From: Paraconiothyrium sp. Pb-2020
Taxonomy: Eukaryota > Ascomycota > Dothideomycetes > Pleosporales > Didymosphaeriaceae
DNA length: 64,000 bases
Direction of reading: 5' to 3'
NCBI GenBank assembly: GCA_022419385.1
Contig: JAJUBI010000003.1
Span: 3,348,001 to 3,412,000, forward strand
A model generated the notes under the pieces. That model had not been told where the DNA came from and did no database searches. It saw nothing but the letters and a program-made list of their open reading frames with translations. Position numbers and translations under genes: made by a program. Each line of letters opens with the position of its first letter. The stretch's first letter is position 1. Of the stretch, positions 9,660 to 22,000 are shown one piece after another.

Positions 9660-11663
9660 ATGGAGGGCATCTACAATTTAAAGACGGCTTCCGAATACAT
9701 CAACAATCTACTGCTCGCACGCGGCTTACTACGCGATGGCAAGAAAATACAGTTTGCGCATCCGTCGCGAGGAGAGGGAGGGAAGGAAGTCACAATGGCC
9801 CAAATAATCAACCTGGTGCACGATCTGTTGTTGAAACGAGACGTAAGTTCTTGTATGAATAAACTACATTTGCCTGATGCTTATGTATCATCTTTGCAGC
9901 GCGATCAAGAACAGCGTGAGACGGTTGCCGGCACCCTTCGAAGCCTGCGCAGCGAAGCTACGCGCCAGACGCTCGCCATCGAGAAGCTTCAGACGAAGAA
10001 TGCAGACCTGGTGCGACAGGTTTCCCTAGCTCAATCGCAAGAGCGCTCTGCACGCGCTGCCCTCCGAACCGCCGAATCGTCTGCCCGCAGTCTTCGCGAA
10101 GAGATGGCGCGACTCAAGACAACAGTTCAACAAGTGCGGACTAGCTGTGCGAATGATATACGAAAGCGAGAGGTCCAAATACAGCGGTTGAAGACGCATT
10201 TGACCAGCCAGCAGCGTGGGAACAGGACGGGTCTAGTCGGCGCGAGTATCACGATCAACCCTGGCATTACAGGCGCAGGAGGGCTGACGGCCAGCATGCG
10301 TGATGATGCGCCCAATGTCGACGACCCTGCATATACTCTAAAGCAAGAAACGACAGAGTTCCTCACGCAGCTTAGCCAGAATCTGAGCGATGAGAACGAC
10401 AACCTCATTGGTTTGGTGAGGACAGCCATCACGACCCTCAAGGAGTTACAAGGCATACCAGAGGAACGAACTGAAGGCGAGGATCTGTCGGTCATCAAAG
10501 AGGAGGAAAATACACAACAAGGGATGCTCCACGCGCTACCCACAAGCTACGACGCATTGGCTACCGAACTAGACACGCTGCTGGAGAATCTAAAGCACCT
10601 TCTGACGAACCCCAATTTCGTGTCCATTGAGGAAGTGGAGTCGCGAGAAGAGGAGATACTTAGACTGAGAGCAGGCTGGGAGAAGATGGAAACCAGACTG
10701 CGGGAAGCTTTCATGATGATGGAAACATGGAGGAGACGAATGGCTAGTGGAGGAGATACGATAAACCTGGACGAGCTCAAGATGGGTCTTGGTCTAGGTC
10801 TAGGACTAGAGTCGGTGAACAGGGAGGACATGTCTTTGATCGCAGAAGACGACGAGGAAGACTTTGAGGAGGAGGAGGATGATGGGAGCTCTGTCTTCGA
10901 CGAGGATGTGGATGAAGCAGAGGATGCAGATGAGCCCGAAGATCCACAATCTGTGCAGGCACCATTCCGCGAAAAGACACCGGCCTCAGAGGTATTCAAC
11001 TTAAAGCTGCAACCAAATCCTGCGGCGCTTAAAGAGACACACGGCAATCCCAAGTCACCCTCTAGATCGCCCCGCAAAGTCGCATTCTCAGCGTCGATCC
11101 CCAACACACCTTCGCAGGTGGAGGATGAGAACACAGAGGCATCCGAGCTCAACCTGGTCGGTGTGGATAAGCCCACGCGCCCAACATCCCGTTCTGAAGA
11201 GCGTACATCCCGGTCGATAAGCAAAGATGAACGGACACCTCGTAGCGTACGTTGCGACCTCATTGTGGACAAGCTTTGCCAATTGGCGAGCAAAAACACA
11301 TTTTCTTCTTCTCCCTCTTCCTCAACTCTCGACACAATAACCGCTCTCGCTTCTAACGAAGATTGGCAGGCAAAGAAGCGACACTCGAGCCCACATGCAC
11401 ACCCAGACGAACCGTCGCCCAAGCTGACTGTGCAGGATAAGCTTAAAGTCGCGCAGGCAGAGGCGGCAGCAGCCGCTGCCGCCGAAGCATTGCAGGCAAG
11501 TTCGGCCAAGAAAGAAAGGCATGATGCTGCAGGTGTGGAGCGAGAGCGAAAGCAGAGGCGGCCCAGTCGGTCGTCACCAATGAAGACGCGTATTGGTGGG
11601 CGGCCCAAGCGGAGAAAGAGCACACTTACGCCTGAAGAGCTAGATACTCTGCTCGGGGTATAG
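9660..11663 (+). CDS. Coiled-coil protein with afadin/alpha-actinin-binding (SSX2IP/Msd1-type) domain
   Basis: This is likely the fungal member of the SSX2IP/Msd1 family, which anchors microtubule minus ends at the spindle pole body. The N-terminus (MEGIYNLKTASEYINNLLLA, then MAQIINLVHDLLLKRDRDQE) is the conserved start of that domain. It runs into a coiled coil at about residues 60-160 rich in Arg, Leu and Glu (RETVAGTLRSLRSEATRQTL). A second helical segment precedes a strongly acidic stretch (EDDEEDFEEEEDDG). The tail is Ser/Arg-rich, with an Ala-rich helix and a basic end (RIGGRPKRRKST). Intron 1 is 9843-9899 (57 bp, GTAAGT...TTTGCAG). A probable second intron is 11247-11369 (123 bp, GTACGT, CTAAC branch, GGCAG). 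Both are multiples of three without stops, so an unspliced reading stays open. Spliced length is 607 residues. Confidence 0.82.
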   Translation: MEGIYNLKTASEYINNLLLARGLLRDGKKIQFAHPSRGEGGKEVTMAQIINLVHDLLLKRDVSSCMNKLHLPDAYVSSLQRDQEQRETVAGTLRSLRSEATRQTLAIEKLQTKNADLVRQVSLAQSQERSARAALRTAESSARSLREEMARLKTTVQQVRTSCANDIRKREVQIQRLKTHLTSQQRGNRTGLVGASITINPGITGAGGLTASMRDDAPNVDDPAYTLKQETTEFLTQLSQNLSDENDNLIGLVRTAITTLKELQGIPEERTEGEDLSVIKEEENTQQGMLHALPTSYDALATELDTLLENLKHLLTNPNFVSIEEVESREEEILRLRAGWEKMETRLREAFMMMETWRRRMASGGDTINLDELKMGLGLGLGLESVNREDMSLIAEDDEEDFEEEEDDGSSVFDEDVDEAEDADEPEDPQSVQAPFREKTPASEVFNLKLQPNPAALKETHGNPKSPSRSPRKVAFSASIPNTPSQVEDENTEASELNLVGVDKPTRPTSRSEERTSRSISKDERTPRSVRCDLIVDKLCQLASKNTFSSSPSSSTLDTITALASNEDWQAKKRHSSPHAHPDEPSPKLTVQDKLKVAQAEAAAAAAAEALQASSAKKERHDAAGVERERKQRRPSRSSPMKTRIGGRPKRRKSTLTPEELDTLLGV

Positions 11664-13540
11664 GGTGCAAGCAAAGCTTGAGCTGAGTTAGATATCATCA
11701 TACGATGTACGAATACATGCATATCTAATTGCTTTACGAGTCGGTGGAGCGCATGACGTTGGTGCCTGGCGTCCTACTATACTAGCATGGTCAACTTGTT
11801 GGGCTGGACTTCCTAGTCTACGGGCGTCGGTTGGTGCGAGACCCACTAAAGCAAGATTTTGGCTTGTGTTGCGTGAACGAGTACGCATGATCACTGGCCA
11901 GGGATGGCGCGTAGGCATGGGATATACTCCGATGGAGCTCCACTGCCGATAAATTGGGGGCTGGAAGGTCATGTCAATGAACGAATCAACGACAGTATAC
12001 CAGGAACTACGATTCTCTCACGTACGAGTTCTACTTGACTTGAGCAACGTCTCCCTAGGCAGCGAACATTGAGTGAGACAGCGAGCAGGAAGGGCCGTGA
12101 GGCTTTTAGGTTTCGGCCACGGTTCCGCGATATTGCAAAGGGAGCCTGATCTGGGCTTCGATCGTGATTCTTGGTCCAGCCACGGTTCCTTGATGCTGTC
12201 ACGGCGTCGCAATGTTGACGGCTCGAATGGCTGGGTTGCTCGAGCCGCTGTGCGTTTGGATCCCCCTGAAGAAGCCGTCATGCTCTCTTCACAGCTGTGC
12301 TGCACATCATCAAGCCTATCTTCACGCGATCTCTTGCTCGCGATAGCACCGTGGGCACACTCTTCGAAAGCAGCAGGTCGTGGAGGTTGCACCGGTCAAG
12401 CCACCGAGCTATTAGGCGCCGAGTCCCACTCTGGTGAATTTTGTGCGCAGATGACGCCGTCGGCGCATGCGATTGGACGCGGTGGTCAGTGTGCTAGTAG
12501 AGGTGTGAAAAGGCCGCAAATTAATGCAGATGCAGCAGGGAATGGAGTGCAAAAAGACGCGAATGCGGCAGGGAGGAGGGCACGCGCAGGCGGCATTAAA
12601 TGTGCCGCAACGGTCAGTTGATAGCCCGTTCGGGGCGTTTGCTGCAGTGTGATGGAAGCGGACTGCAGGCTCTCGCGAGCAATCACAGAGTGGTGGGCGT
12701 CGGGCGTCGTGGTTGGCCGCATGTTTTCACTCGGCAACCGTGCACGACAGCCGGCCCACTCGCCATGACCCCGCCCGGCGCAGCCAATGGCAGGCTCCAT
12801 GGCCCGCGCCCGGCTACACAACCCTTGCCCTCCACCACTCTCGCATCGCGGTCAAGCGCTGGCCGACATTCGATAGACTGAACCCACGCCGCCTTCCCTG
12901 CCTCTGCAGCTGCACAAGCAATCAATGGCACCCGGGAGGAGCGAGACCTCTTCCGACCTCTGTGTGGTGCGGGTGCAGCCAATATGCCGGTCGGTAAGCC
13001 CATCCCAGCCTGCCCACCGGTGAGGGCCCGATAAATAAAGGCCTTGCGGCCCCTCTTTCAGCTTTCTCTCTCCAGCAAGCGTGTGAAATCCCAAGAGCTG
13101 TGTATCGTTGTTTCTTTGTACCCTTTTTTCTCTCTTCGTTTCTTCCCCACCTACACTACACATCCGCCTTAGGCCTGGTGCCCATAATACCATCTTTACC
13201 GCCGACCTCACCTTTTGCATATTCACGACCGTCTTTGTCTCGAAAGAGGAGAGACAGTTCTTTTACGCTAATTCGATTCGATACCGTGGCCGGTCCACAC
13301 ACACAACGTAATACCAGTTCTCTTGCTCAGGAAGACAGCAACATCAGCCCCAGTTCAGTGCTTGAGACAGCACTTTGACCGACCGGCAATTGCGCAACCT
13401 CGCTTTCTTTACGCTCTCTTCACGCTCTACTCAGCAATCCGACGTCTATCCATTAGCTTGGCCGGGACCAAAGGAAAAAGAGTATCATAATCTGCAACCC
13501 TTTTCTTGATTGACCGAAAGAGTTGGATCGAATATCTACA
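11664..13540. other. 1.9 kb intergenic region with long pyrimidine-rich leader
   Basis: I found no gene. The section about 13040-13540 is pyrimidine-rich (CTTTCTCTCTCC, repeated TTTCTTT), preceded by an ATAAATAAAG motif at 13031-13040. This looks like the core promoter and long 5' leader of the gene starting at 13541. The GC-rich open frames at 12073-12621 and on the opposite strand overlap and lack domains. Confidence 0.5.
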
Positions 13541-14429
13541 ATGGCAGCTATCCAGCTCAACTTTTCGCTCCGCACGTCGAGCGGCTGCAAGACGGTGCAC
13601 CTACTAGGATCGTGGGATAACTACGCGGGACAGCTTCCGCTCTCCAAGGACCCCAAAAAGAGCGGTGGCTGGTTGGGATGCTTCAAATTCCAGGGAACGA
13701 CTTTGAAGCAGGGCCAGCGGTATTGGTACTACGTACGTGTTGCCCTTCTCCTCGCTACACACGACCTTCATCTAACAATCGCAGTACATCATCGACGGCT
13801 ACCACGTCTCGCACGACCCAGCCAAAGACCACACCACAGAGCCCACCACTGGCCGCAAGCTCAACATCCTGGACATCCCTAGCAAGTCCTCCAAGTCTTC
13901 ATCAACATCACACAACTCGTCCTCCCGCTCTTCAGGTACAAGTCGCGAACAGCGCCGCGTAAGCTCGCAATCCATCCCCAAGGGTCGCTCCATTTCGCCC
14001 TCCAAGATCGTCGCGCCCAAGCCAAACCGCCCGTACCAGACCCGCGAAGTGATCCAAACACAATACGACAAGGCAACGCTCGATGCGTTGTCCACCCGCT
14101 TCGCGCGCCACGCCATTAGCCCTGCTTCTTCAGCAACCTCGATCTCAGAAGACGACGAATCGGAGTTCGACTCTGATGACTCCGGCTCGGACGTGCCATC
14201 CCTTACCTCACGGTCCACCAACTCGTCGTCTCCATCAAGTGTCTCCTCGGGAAGTAGCTGTTGCACGTGCGAGCGGTACGGCATCACGCGCTCGGGAGAT
14301 AGAGTTAAGCTCGACTGTGGTGGTTCCCGATGCGGATATAGCGACGATAGCTCCGAGTGTTCATCGGAAGACGAGTACATCTACGAGCAGAAAACCACCC
14401 GGAGGCAGGGCGTCGTGATCCGATCTTGA
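13541..14429 (+). CDS. AMPK-type glycogen-binding (CBM48-like) domain protein with Ser-rich tail
   Basis: The protein has 278 residues. Exons are 13541-13732 and 13785-14429 with a 52 bp intron (GTACGT donor, CTAAC branch, TCGCAG acceptor). Residues 1-80 form an AMPK beta-subunit-like carbohydrate-binding module: QLNFSLRTSSGCKTVHLLGS, WDNYAGQLPLSKDP, GGWLGCFKF, then YWYYYIIDGYHVSHDP across the splice. The rest is low complexity: Ser-rich, then an acidic-Ser region (SISEDDESEFDSDDSGSD), a short Cys pair cluster (SSCCTCERYG) and an acidic tail. There is no AMPK-beta C-terminal kinase-interaction domain, so this is not a normal Gal83/Sip subunit. Similar CBM48-plus-disorder proteins are widespread in filamentous ascomycetes, and their function is unknown. 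The start is the first ATG after the pyrimidine-rich leader. Confidence 0.85.
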
Positions 14430-14976
14430 TCACCTTTGCCAACCCTTCAACCGGACGCTGTCATTGTTTCGATCCAACTTCCTTTCTTTCTGTCCATATT
14501 TATGATACCTTTTTCCTTTCCTTATTTCACTCCTCTCGCTTTGGAGTTATGATTATGATCGCTACGGCTACACACGCTCATTGGATAGGACGACTACTTT
14601 TTGTTGCTGCTGGTATTGGAGCGGAGGCAAGGAGGCAAGAAAGCAGGCAGTGCGCGCGAGAAGGCACGCCGTGGGAACACTCTTTTCAGTACCATAGGTA
14701 TGATGAATCTATGATTCGCATGGCTCGTGCGTGAAACGAAATTCTTGGCCCGACGATGCTATGATGTGACATGTGATGTCCTGCGACGGGTGAGTAGACT
14801 AAGTAGTGGTCGTGACATTTCTCCATCGAGGATGCAGACAAGCGTGCCACCCTTAGCCTCGGTTCATGTGCCAAATTGGATCTGCCTCCGTCGAAATACC
14901 AAGAACCGTCGAGCTTCCAATTTTCCTCGATATGTCATAGTAACCGATACCAGAGCCATACAGCGCGATCTGCACA
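14430..14976. other. Intergenic region
   Basis: 547 bp between two co-directional genes. No gene was seen; it presumably holds the 3' UTR of the CBM48 gene and the PHS1 promoter. Confidence 0.5.
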
Positions 14977-15789
14977 ATGGCGATTCGCAAAGTGCGTAGC
15001 AATGCAAAGGACACAAAACAGCTTCGCATTCAATATCTCACGTTCTACAATATCGTATTCGCAGCACTCTGGTTTACAGCAGGCATTACCGCCCTCATCT
15101 TTGTCTCCTTCGGATCTTCAAGATTCGAGATCTTCGATGAAATTGAACCGCTCGTCCGATGGATCCAAACTCTCACACTTGTCGAAGTTGTGCACGCTGC
15201 CGTTGGTACGTACATGGTTACTGACTCTATTACCTTCGCACGACCACCGCTGATCTTTCTAGGACTCGTTAAGTCACCCGTCAGCACTACAGCTATACAA
15301 GTCTTTACGCGCGTGATCCAGGTCTGGATGATCTGGTACAGCTTCCCCGAAAGCACAGCGTCCTCGCAAGCTTTCCTCATCCTATTACTTGCATGGTCAG
15401 CGGCGGATTCGATCCGCTACTTGTACCTTGCAATGAACTTGCACGGGAAAGCGCCTAAACCACTTGTATGGCTTCGGTATACTTCACCCCCCCGCGAGAG
15501 ATCTAAGTGGGGGCTGACTGTTGCAGATACACAATGTTCTACCCCTTGTATCCCATCGGCATTGGTGCGGAATGGTGGCTTATGTACAGGAGTATCGAAC
15601 CTGCAGGCAAGGTCAGCCCTGTCTTGCCATATGTTTGGTACTTCCTGCTGGCTTTGTATCTTCCAGGTGAGTGAATAACATTCAGAATGTGTATTTTGCC
15701 GTTGATCTTGGGTAGGCGCGTATACGATGTTCACATATATGGTTAAGCAGAGAAGCAAGACCCTTGGAAGGAAAGGCAAGACGGGATAG
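14977..15789 (+). CDS. PHS1: Very-long-chain (3R)-3-hydroxyacyl-CoA dehydratase (PHS1/PTPLA family)
   Basis: This ER-membrane enzyme catalyses the dehydration step of very-long-chain fatty acid elongation, feeding sphingolipid synthesis. Exons are 14977-15205, 15263-15476, 15527-15666 and 15716-15789; the introns are 57, 50 and 49 bp. The product is 218 residues, a normal length for the family. Conserved blocks include YLTFYNIVFAALW, TLTLVEVVHAAVGLVKSPVS, TRVIQVWMIWYSFPE, LLAWSAADSIRYLYLAMN and YTMFYPLYPIGIGAEWWLMY. The Tyr and Glu in YPIGIGAE are seven residues apart, the spacing of the catalytic Tyr/Glu pair described for yeast Phs1. About six hydrophobic segments are visible. The C-terminus is basic (KQRSKTLGRKGKTG), consistent with a cytosolic ER-retention tail. 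Start MAIRKVRSNAKDTKQ. Confidence 0.94.
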
Positions 15790-16010
15790 AATGAGGGTAG
15801 ATGCCAGAGCAAGACCAGCTGCGCTTCACTGCGGGAGTAACTTTGAGGTTACCGTGGTACGTCCGCCCACCATCTTGCTATAGCAAGACCAGAGTAGATG
15901 CTCTTTAGAAACGCCTACAATTGTCTAACATCAATAATGTCACGGCCATACCTACTGGAGGACTCAAACAGATGCGATCAAAACAAAGATGCCTAAATGC
16001 CTGTTCGGAT

Positions 16011-19000
16011 CTACACGTAAAACGCATCTACCTGACTATCGGTGATAAAGTGACTCCCGCCAGCACACCGATACCCAGCTCCCTGTCTGATCCATCGATA
16101 TCCCATTGGACAAGGCCCCATCTGCTCAATTTTTGTCTGCCTCTTCTTGTCCATCTCTCTTTGTTTCTCCATTTCGACCCGCTCCTCTTCCTTCTTGCGC
16201 CGCTCTAGTTCAGCCTCTACCCTCTTCTGCTCGATCTTGCGACGCTCTTCGTCGTACACAGCTTCAAATTCAGCCTTCCTCAGTTCTTCTATGTGCTGTT
16301 CTTCTTCTTGCCTTTCTTTCTGGGCTTTGAGGAACTTGCGCTCACGAGCTACGGCGGCGTGCTTGTCTTGCTCGAGCTGTTCCCAGGCATCGTCGGACAC
16401 GTTGTGGTCACGCTTGGCGCTGAATATGGAGCTGAACCATTCTGGCTCGTTAGGGCCCTTAACAGTAGTCTTCAACGCTGCCTCAGACTGTGATTTAGGC
16501 TTGTTCTCGGCCGCCGGAGGCGTTGGCGGCGTCGCCTCTTCGGCAAGGATCTTATTGGAGGTTTTCGTCTTGGGAGGATCCTTGTTCTGTGTCTGAAGCT
16601 CGGGAACCCAGGGTGCACTTCTCGGAAACCGACTCATGCCTACTGCTTGGCTGCGTCGTGAGCGCTCCTCGAGCATAAATTTCATGCCTTGAAGAACGCA
16701 GTCTTCTGTCAAGGTCAAGCTTGTGATCGGCCGAGCAGCATTCGAAATCAAAGTGCCAAACATCGCTTTTGCGAGCGACTTGACGTCTCGTGCGTTGCCC
16801 CACGAGTCCAGTGCTGATAGCTTTTCGAAGAGATCCAGGATCTGACTCTCGAAGCTCGACGAGGGCGATTCAAGCACAGAAATGTCGAGCTTTGCCTCCT
16901 TCGCCTTCTTCTGCAAGACATCCGTCAAAAGTTTCAGGGATGTCGGCGGGTTGAGATGAGGAAAGATGACAGACTCCGGGAAGCGACTAGTGAGCCCAGG
17001 ATTGATGGACATGAGACGATCGATGTCTTTGTCGTAACCGGCTAAGATAGTGATCAGTTTTTGTGCGAATTTAGGTTTCGTCAGACAGTCCACGAGTTCG
17101 TCCATGGCCTCAGTTGCGTAGCCGCCCTCTGCCAGACGGTACGCTTCATCGATGAAAAGAACCTTGCCCAAGGCCTTCTCGAGTAGCTTCTGCACTTTTG
17201 GTCCGGTTGTGCCGACATATTGGCCGATCATATCAGTAGCAGAACATTCGATGACCTTTGCTTGGCCGATGAATCCCATGTCGTAGTACACCTTTCCCAT
17301 CTTCTGTGCCGTTGTGGTCTTCCCCGTGCCTGATCACGTAAGAACGAAGTTGGTCCTTGGTTATCCTTGTCTTACCTGGTGGTCCCTTGAAAAGAAAGTT
17401 GAATGGGATCTGCTTTCGTGGGTCCATACCCAGTGCTTTCATGTTCGCAGCCGTGGTTTGATAACCTTGAAACTGCTTGATCAAGCTCTCACAACCTACA
17501 ACATCACGGAAGAGCTGGGGTAGATTCGTCGCAGCTCGCTCAGCTCGGTCGAAATCAGGGTCAAAGTCTATAGCCTCAAAGGTATCGTGGCTCTTGACTT
17601 TACTGGTGGTGAGGTGCTTTTGATGCAAGGCTTTCGCTTGGTCAAGAATGATATCGACCTCGCCAGCATTGCCGAAATTCGGTTTATTGCGCGCGCGTTG
17701 AAGCGCCTCCATTGCCACCTTCTTCGCTTGATCAGTTGCTTCGTAACCGACATCTTTGAGCTTGAGATCCAGAATCTGATGGAGTTCAGCATCGTTGAAG
17801 TCTTCGAAGACGAAAGAGGAATCTAGAGGAAATCGCCGCGCTAGACCCGGGTTGACATCCCGGAACATTTCTTCCATCTGATCTCTGTATCCTAAAAGGA
17901 GTACACATCTGTCTTCTCCGGGTGTACTTTGTACCTCGGCCACTATGGTGTCAATCACGCCGGCCTTGTAAGGGTCACCTGCGGCCCCGGATGCGAGCAT
18001 ATAGGCTTCGTCAATGATCAAGACTTTGCCCATAGTCGAAGCTAGGATGCCTTTGGTCTTGCTTTCGGAAACCCCCAGAGCGTCACCGACAAAGTCTGCC
18101 GGATTCTTGATGACCACTGTAATGAGTTAGTGATGTGCGAAGGCCAAGGATGCGTGCTTGAGTGACATATAATGCCTGCTGGTATCGAAAAGGGCATCAA
18201 AACCTTCAGCACACGCTGTACCGAAATGTTCATGAGCTATCGAGCTTACCTTCTCCATTCGACAGCAATCCAATGTCTGCAAGGATCTTTCCGTACAGCT
18301 TTGCTACCGATGTCTTACCGGTACCGGGTGAACCTATAAAACATCGATTCAGAGAGTATTGTACGAGCGGCTTCTCCTCCAACTCGCGTTGATAGTTGAA
18401 TTGGATACCACCAAGAAGTATCCGGATGCTATCTTTGACAGATGTCAGACCGATAAGCTTCTGCAGTCGCTTCCAGGCAGGATTGTTCTGCAACACCACA
18501 GAGGGTTCAGACCCAATCAAATCCTCTTTAGTAAGTAGAAGATCATCTGGCTGGCTACCAGCCCTCCGCTCCTGTTTCAGGCGCTTTGCCTGACGTTCTG
18601 TGATCTGCGCGATACAATTCTGGACGTCTCGCGCATTGCCGAAACCATCGCGTCCTCGACCTCTGCCAATGCGTCGCGAAACGATGCGCGCATAAAGGCC
18701 CTCCATTCCCCCTTCCAATTTCATATTGTCATGATACTTCGCGTTGACATACTGACAGAAAATTCGCTGCAATTCCTGGTCGTCATAGTCCTCGAATTCC
18801 ATCTCGATTGGGATGCGACTCGGGATGCCCGGATTATGTGCAAAGAACGCCTCCATTTGTTTGTGGTAGCCAGCCAATACGAACACGACCTTGCCAGTGA
18901 GATTTTCAATCTCAGCCAGCAAGTAGTCGAGGACAGCTTTGCCACCATAGCTGTTCCCAGATACGAGTTGGTAGGCCTCATCGATGAAGAAGACACCACC

Positions 19001-22000
19001 GCCTGCTTCGAGAATCTTATCGATATGAGCCTTGCAAACAGAGACGCCCTCGTTTGCAAGGGAGGATCCCGAAGTCTCGAAAAAATGGTCACCGGGTAGG
19101 GCTCCGACCTTGACTAGAAATTTGGCATAGTGCCGCGCTACAGTGGTTTTCCCTGACACAGTCAGCTTTACTATGACTACAGAATGCTATTACTGGGCCT
19201 GTGGCCAGGCGCCGCTCTTTGAAGATCAATATAGAGGGAGGTTGACTCATTGTTCTCAAAAAGCGGTGTAGGAAAGTGGCACTCACCAGTGCCTGGGTTG
19301 CCAAGTAACGCAGCTCCGAGTCTCTCTTTCGACAATGACACACACTGACGGACGGCTGTATCCACTTTCCCCTTGATCCCCAAAAACTTCTGTTTCACTG
19401 ACTCCAGACCTACTGCATAGTGAGTAGGGGACTCTTCCATATACAGATGGTAATCTAGAACCCAAACAAACAACCTAAGACACCTTGGTTTCCTCTCCGA
19501 CTCTAATATGAAAGAAGTGTGGATACTTACCTATCATATTCATTAGCTCATCTAGAGCTTCGTTGTCTGCCCCTTCGTACTGCTTCTGCCACTCCCAATC
19601 ATCTCTAGCATCGCTTTTGTACCAGTCGAGATTCACATCTTGAGCGGTAGGCGCCGGGACCGGGGCCGGGGCCGGGTTTGAAGCATCGTTGTTGGTAGCT
19701 GGTGTTGTGGTCGATTTGTTAGGTTCTGAAACCCGATTGTCAGCGGCCGTCCCATTGTGACCAGCAACACGTGATTGGCATGTGTCATTTCCAGCGTTAA
19801 TGGGTCTTGAAGCCGCCTCCTTAGCTTTGCGAGCGTTGACTTTCATACTTGCTAGATCATTCTTTCTCTGTGTTAGAACAGTTTGACGATCAGCGTCCTC
19901 AGCCTCAATCTTGTACAAACGTTTTTGATGCTCTATTTCGTCATCAATCTCAGCGAGTTGCGCGGCATAGGCGCGCTGCCTTGCCTGGCGATCTTGATCC
20001 AGTTTGTGGTCTCGCTTGCGTTTTCGCTCTTTGGCTCGGGATTCAGCTTCGCATTTCGTACAAGTCTTTGACCTTTTGTCTTGGCATTCATGGGTTGTGG
20101 TATGTTGTTGGGGGCATGTGGTTTTGACGAGAGTTCGACACGCCATCTTTGAGTGATCCTGTAGCTGATGACAACGTTGAGGGCATTCGTGTAATCCGCA
20201 GCTGAGCATAGTACCACTATAAATGATTAGCGATAAAAAACGGTTTTCTACTGTCAAAAGTCTTATTTACCAAGGCTCGGAACATCCACCGTCTGGACAT
20301 GCATCGTCGAATGCGTCATGCGTAGTGAGCAGAGCCTTCCTATCGGGGTGCTTCTCGCATTGCACAGGAAAGCCGGCATATACGTGGCCTGCGCGTGTCA
20401 AGAGCTCCATGAGCGGGACCCAGACGTCTTTACCCCTGTGACTGCTCATAAAGGTCTCCGCATTGCCGATCATGATGAGGCCATCGCGCGCTCGCGACAG
20501 AAGTACGTTCACACGCTGTGGAGACTTCATGAAACCGATGTCACCGAGAGAGTTACTCCGAGTCAAACTTGCAATGACGATGTCGCTCTCCTCGCCCTGG
20601 TAGTTGTCTACCTCTAGTTAGTTTACACACGCTATAGAATCGGACTTTTACTTCAGTACAGGACGAACACGAGCACCATACCTATAGTGGAGATCCTTAG
20701 CTTTCGTTTTGTGATATTGGCCCCTGCAGGAGTTAACAGCCCAGCACGAATCAATTCAAAGGAGTCCAAGTCGTTCAGTATTGGGTCATTTTCTTCGGAA
20801 AGTCTTCCCAACAGGCGGTAAAGTTGACCAAGATATGGTGTCAGAATGACGATTTGATCGGTGCCGTACCCTTGTTGGCCCAGATAACGAACACATTTTA
20901 GAACCATGTCGACTTCGTACTCATTCTCTTTGCTCGTTTGCGCCCCTTCATCACGACGATCTGCAATGCTAGCGGCATTTAGCTCGGGTATATTGTGGGA
21001 TACAAACACGACATTGTCTTGGAAGCCTCGTAGACGAGGTCGTCCAGCAGTTCTGGGTGCATCTTCAAGCTCAGGGTACGTGAGGGATCGGACAAGAGTA
21101 GATATCCCTGGACGCATGCGGTGCTGGCGATTAAGAGTGGTATGCGGTACTCCAGCAACTACCAGTCTTTCAAAAAGTGACACGTTCAGATCGTAGCCAT
21201 CCCCTTTTTCAATGGTCAAGGAGAAGTTATTGACCTTCGGCCGAAGTTGCTTGTGGTCGCCTATCAAGACCAACTGTTTGGTTTTCGAGGTCATTGCAGT
21301 CAAGACGTGACTTTCAAGTATCTCTCCTGCCTCTTCCACGATGACGATGCTCGGAGAGACCTTCTGTATCTCATTTGTATGCATTGCAGCGCCGGTAGTT
21401 GTGCAACCAATAATACGTTTTCGTTTGAGAATGTGAGCTTGCCTGTCGTGAGATACTTGCGTTATCATATCTCGGCATTTATCATACTTCCGTGCAAAAT
21501 TGACTATGGCCGAAACCAACTCTTCCTGTATTCCTGTTTTCCACCGAGAAGCCATTGCGGCACGTGCATTTGGCTGAACCGCCCAGACAGCTGGATACTC
21601 CTGTTCTGACACTGCTCGAAATACGCCAGCGTCATTTCCTTGAATCCATTGATTTAGCAAGTAGTAATTACTGATTTGTTTGTTGTCTTTGCCAACGGTG
21701 ATCAAGCCATGATCGTCTTTCGGTATCTGGAATGCATCGAAGAACTCTGAGTAGTCTTCAGACAGTTCCAAGTAGTCAAGTAGAGCTTTTGCAGTGATGC
21801 CAGTCAGGAATTCCTGTACCCGTTTCTCCAGCGCACTGTGGTATTGTTCAGACTTGAAGGATTGCTCCTGTTTCACGCTTCTTGTAGCATAACTTGGTAT
21901 ATAGGCCTCGCCCTGTTTGGAGACATTGGAGATGCTCAGATGTTCCACGCCAGGGCTGAACCCTCGACCTAGACGGACCATGGATTCCTGCGGGATACCA

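Noticed and set aside
11247..11369. Treating this segment of the Msd1-type gene as coding
   Set aside because: It has a GTACGT donor, a CTAAC branch 12 bases before CAG and foreign composition (VRCDLIVDKLCQLASKN), so it is more likely an intron.
10547..11722. 391-codon minus-strand open frame
   Set aside because: It is antisense to the acidic and Ser/Arg-rich part of the Msd1-type gene; the poly-Ser composition is the mirror of GAG/GAT codons.
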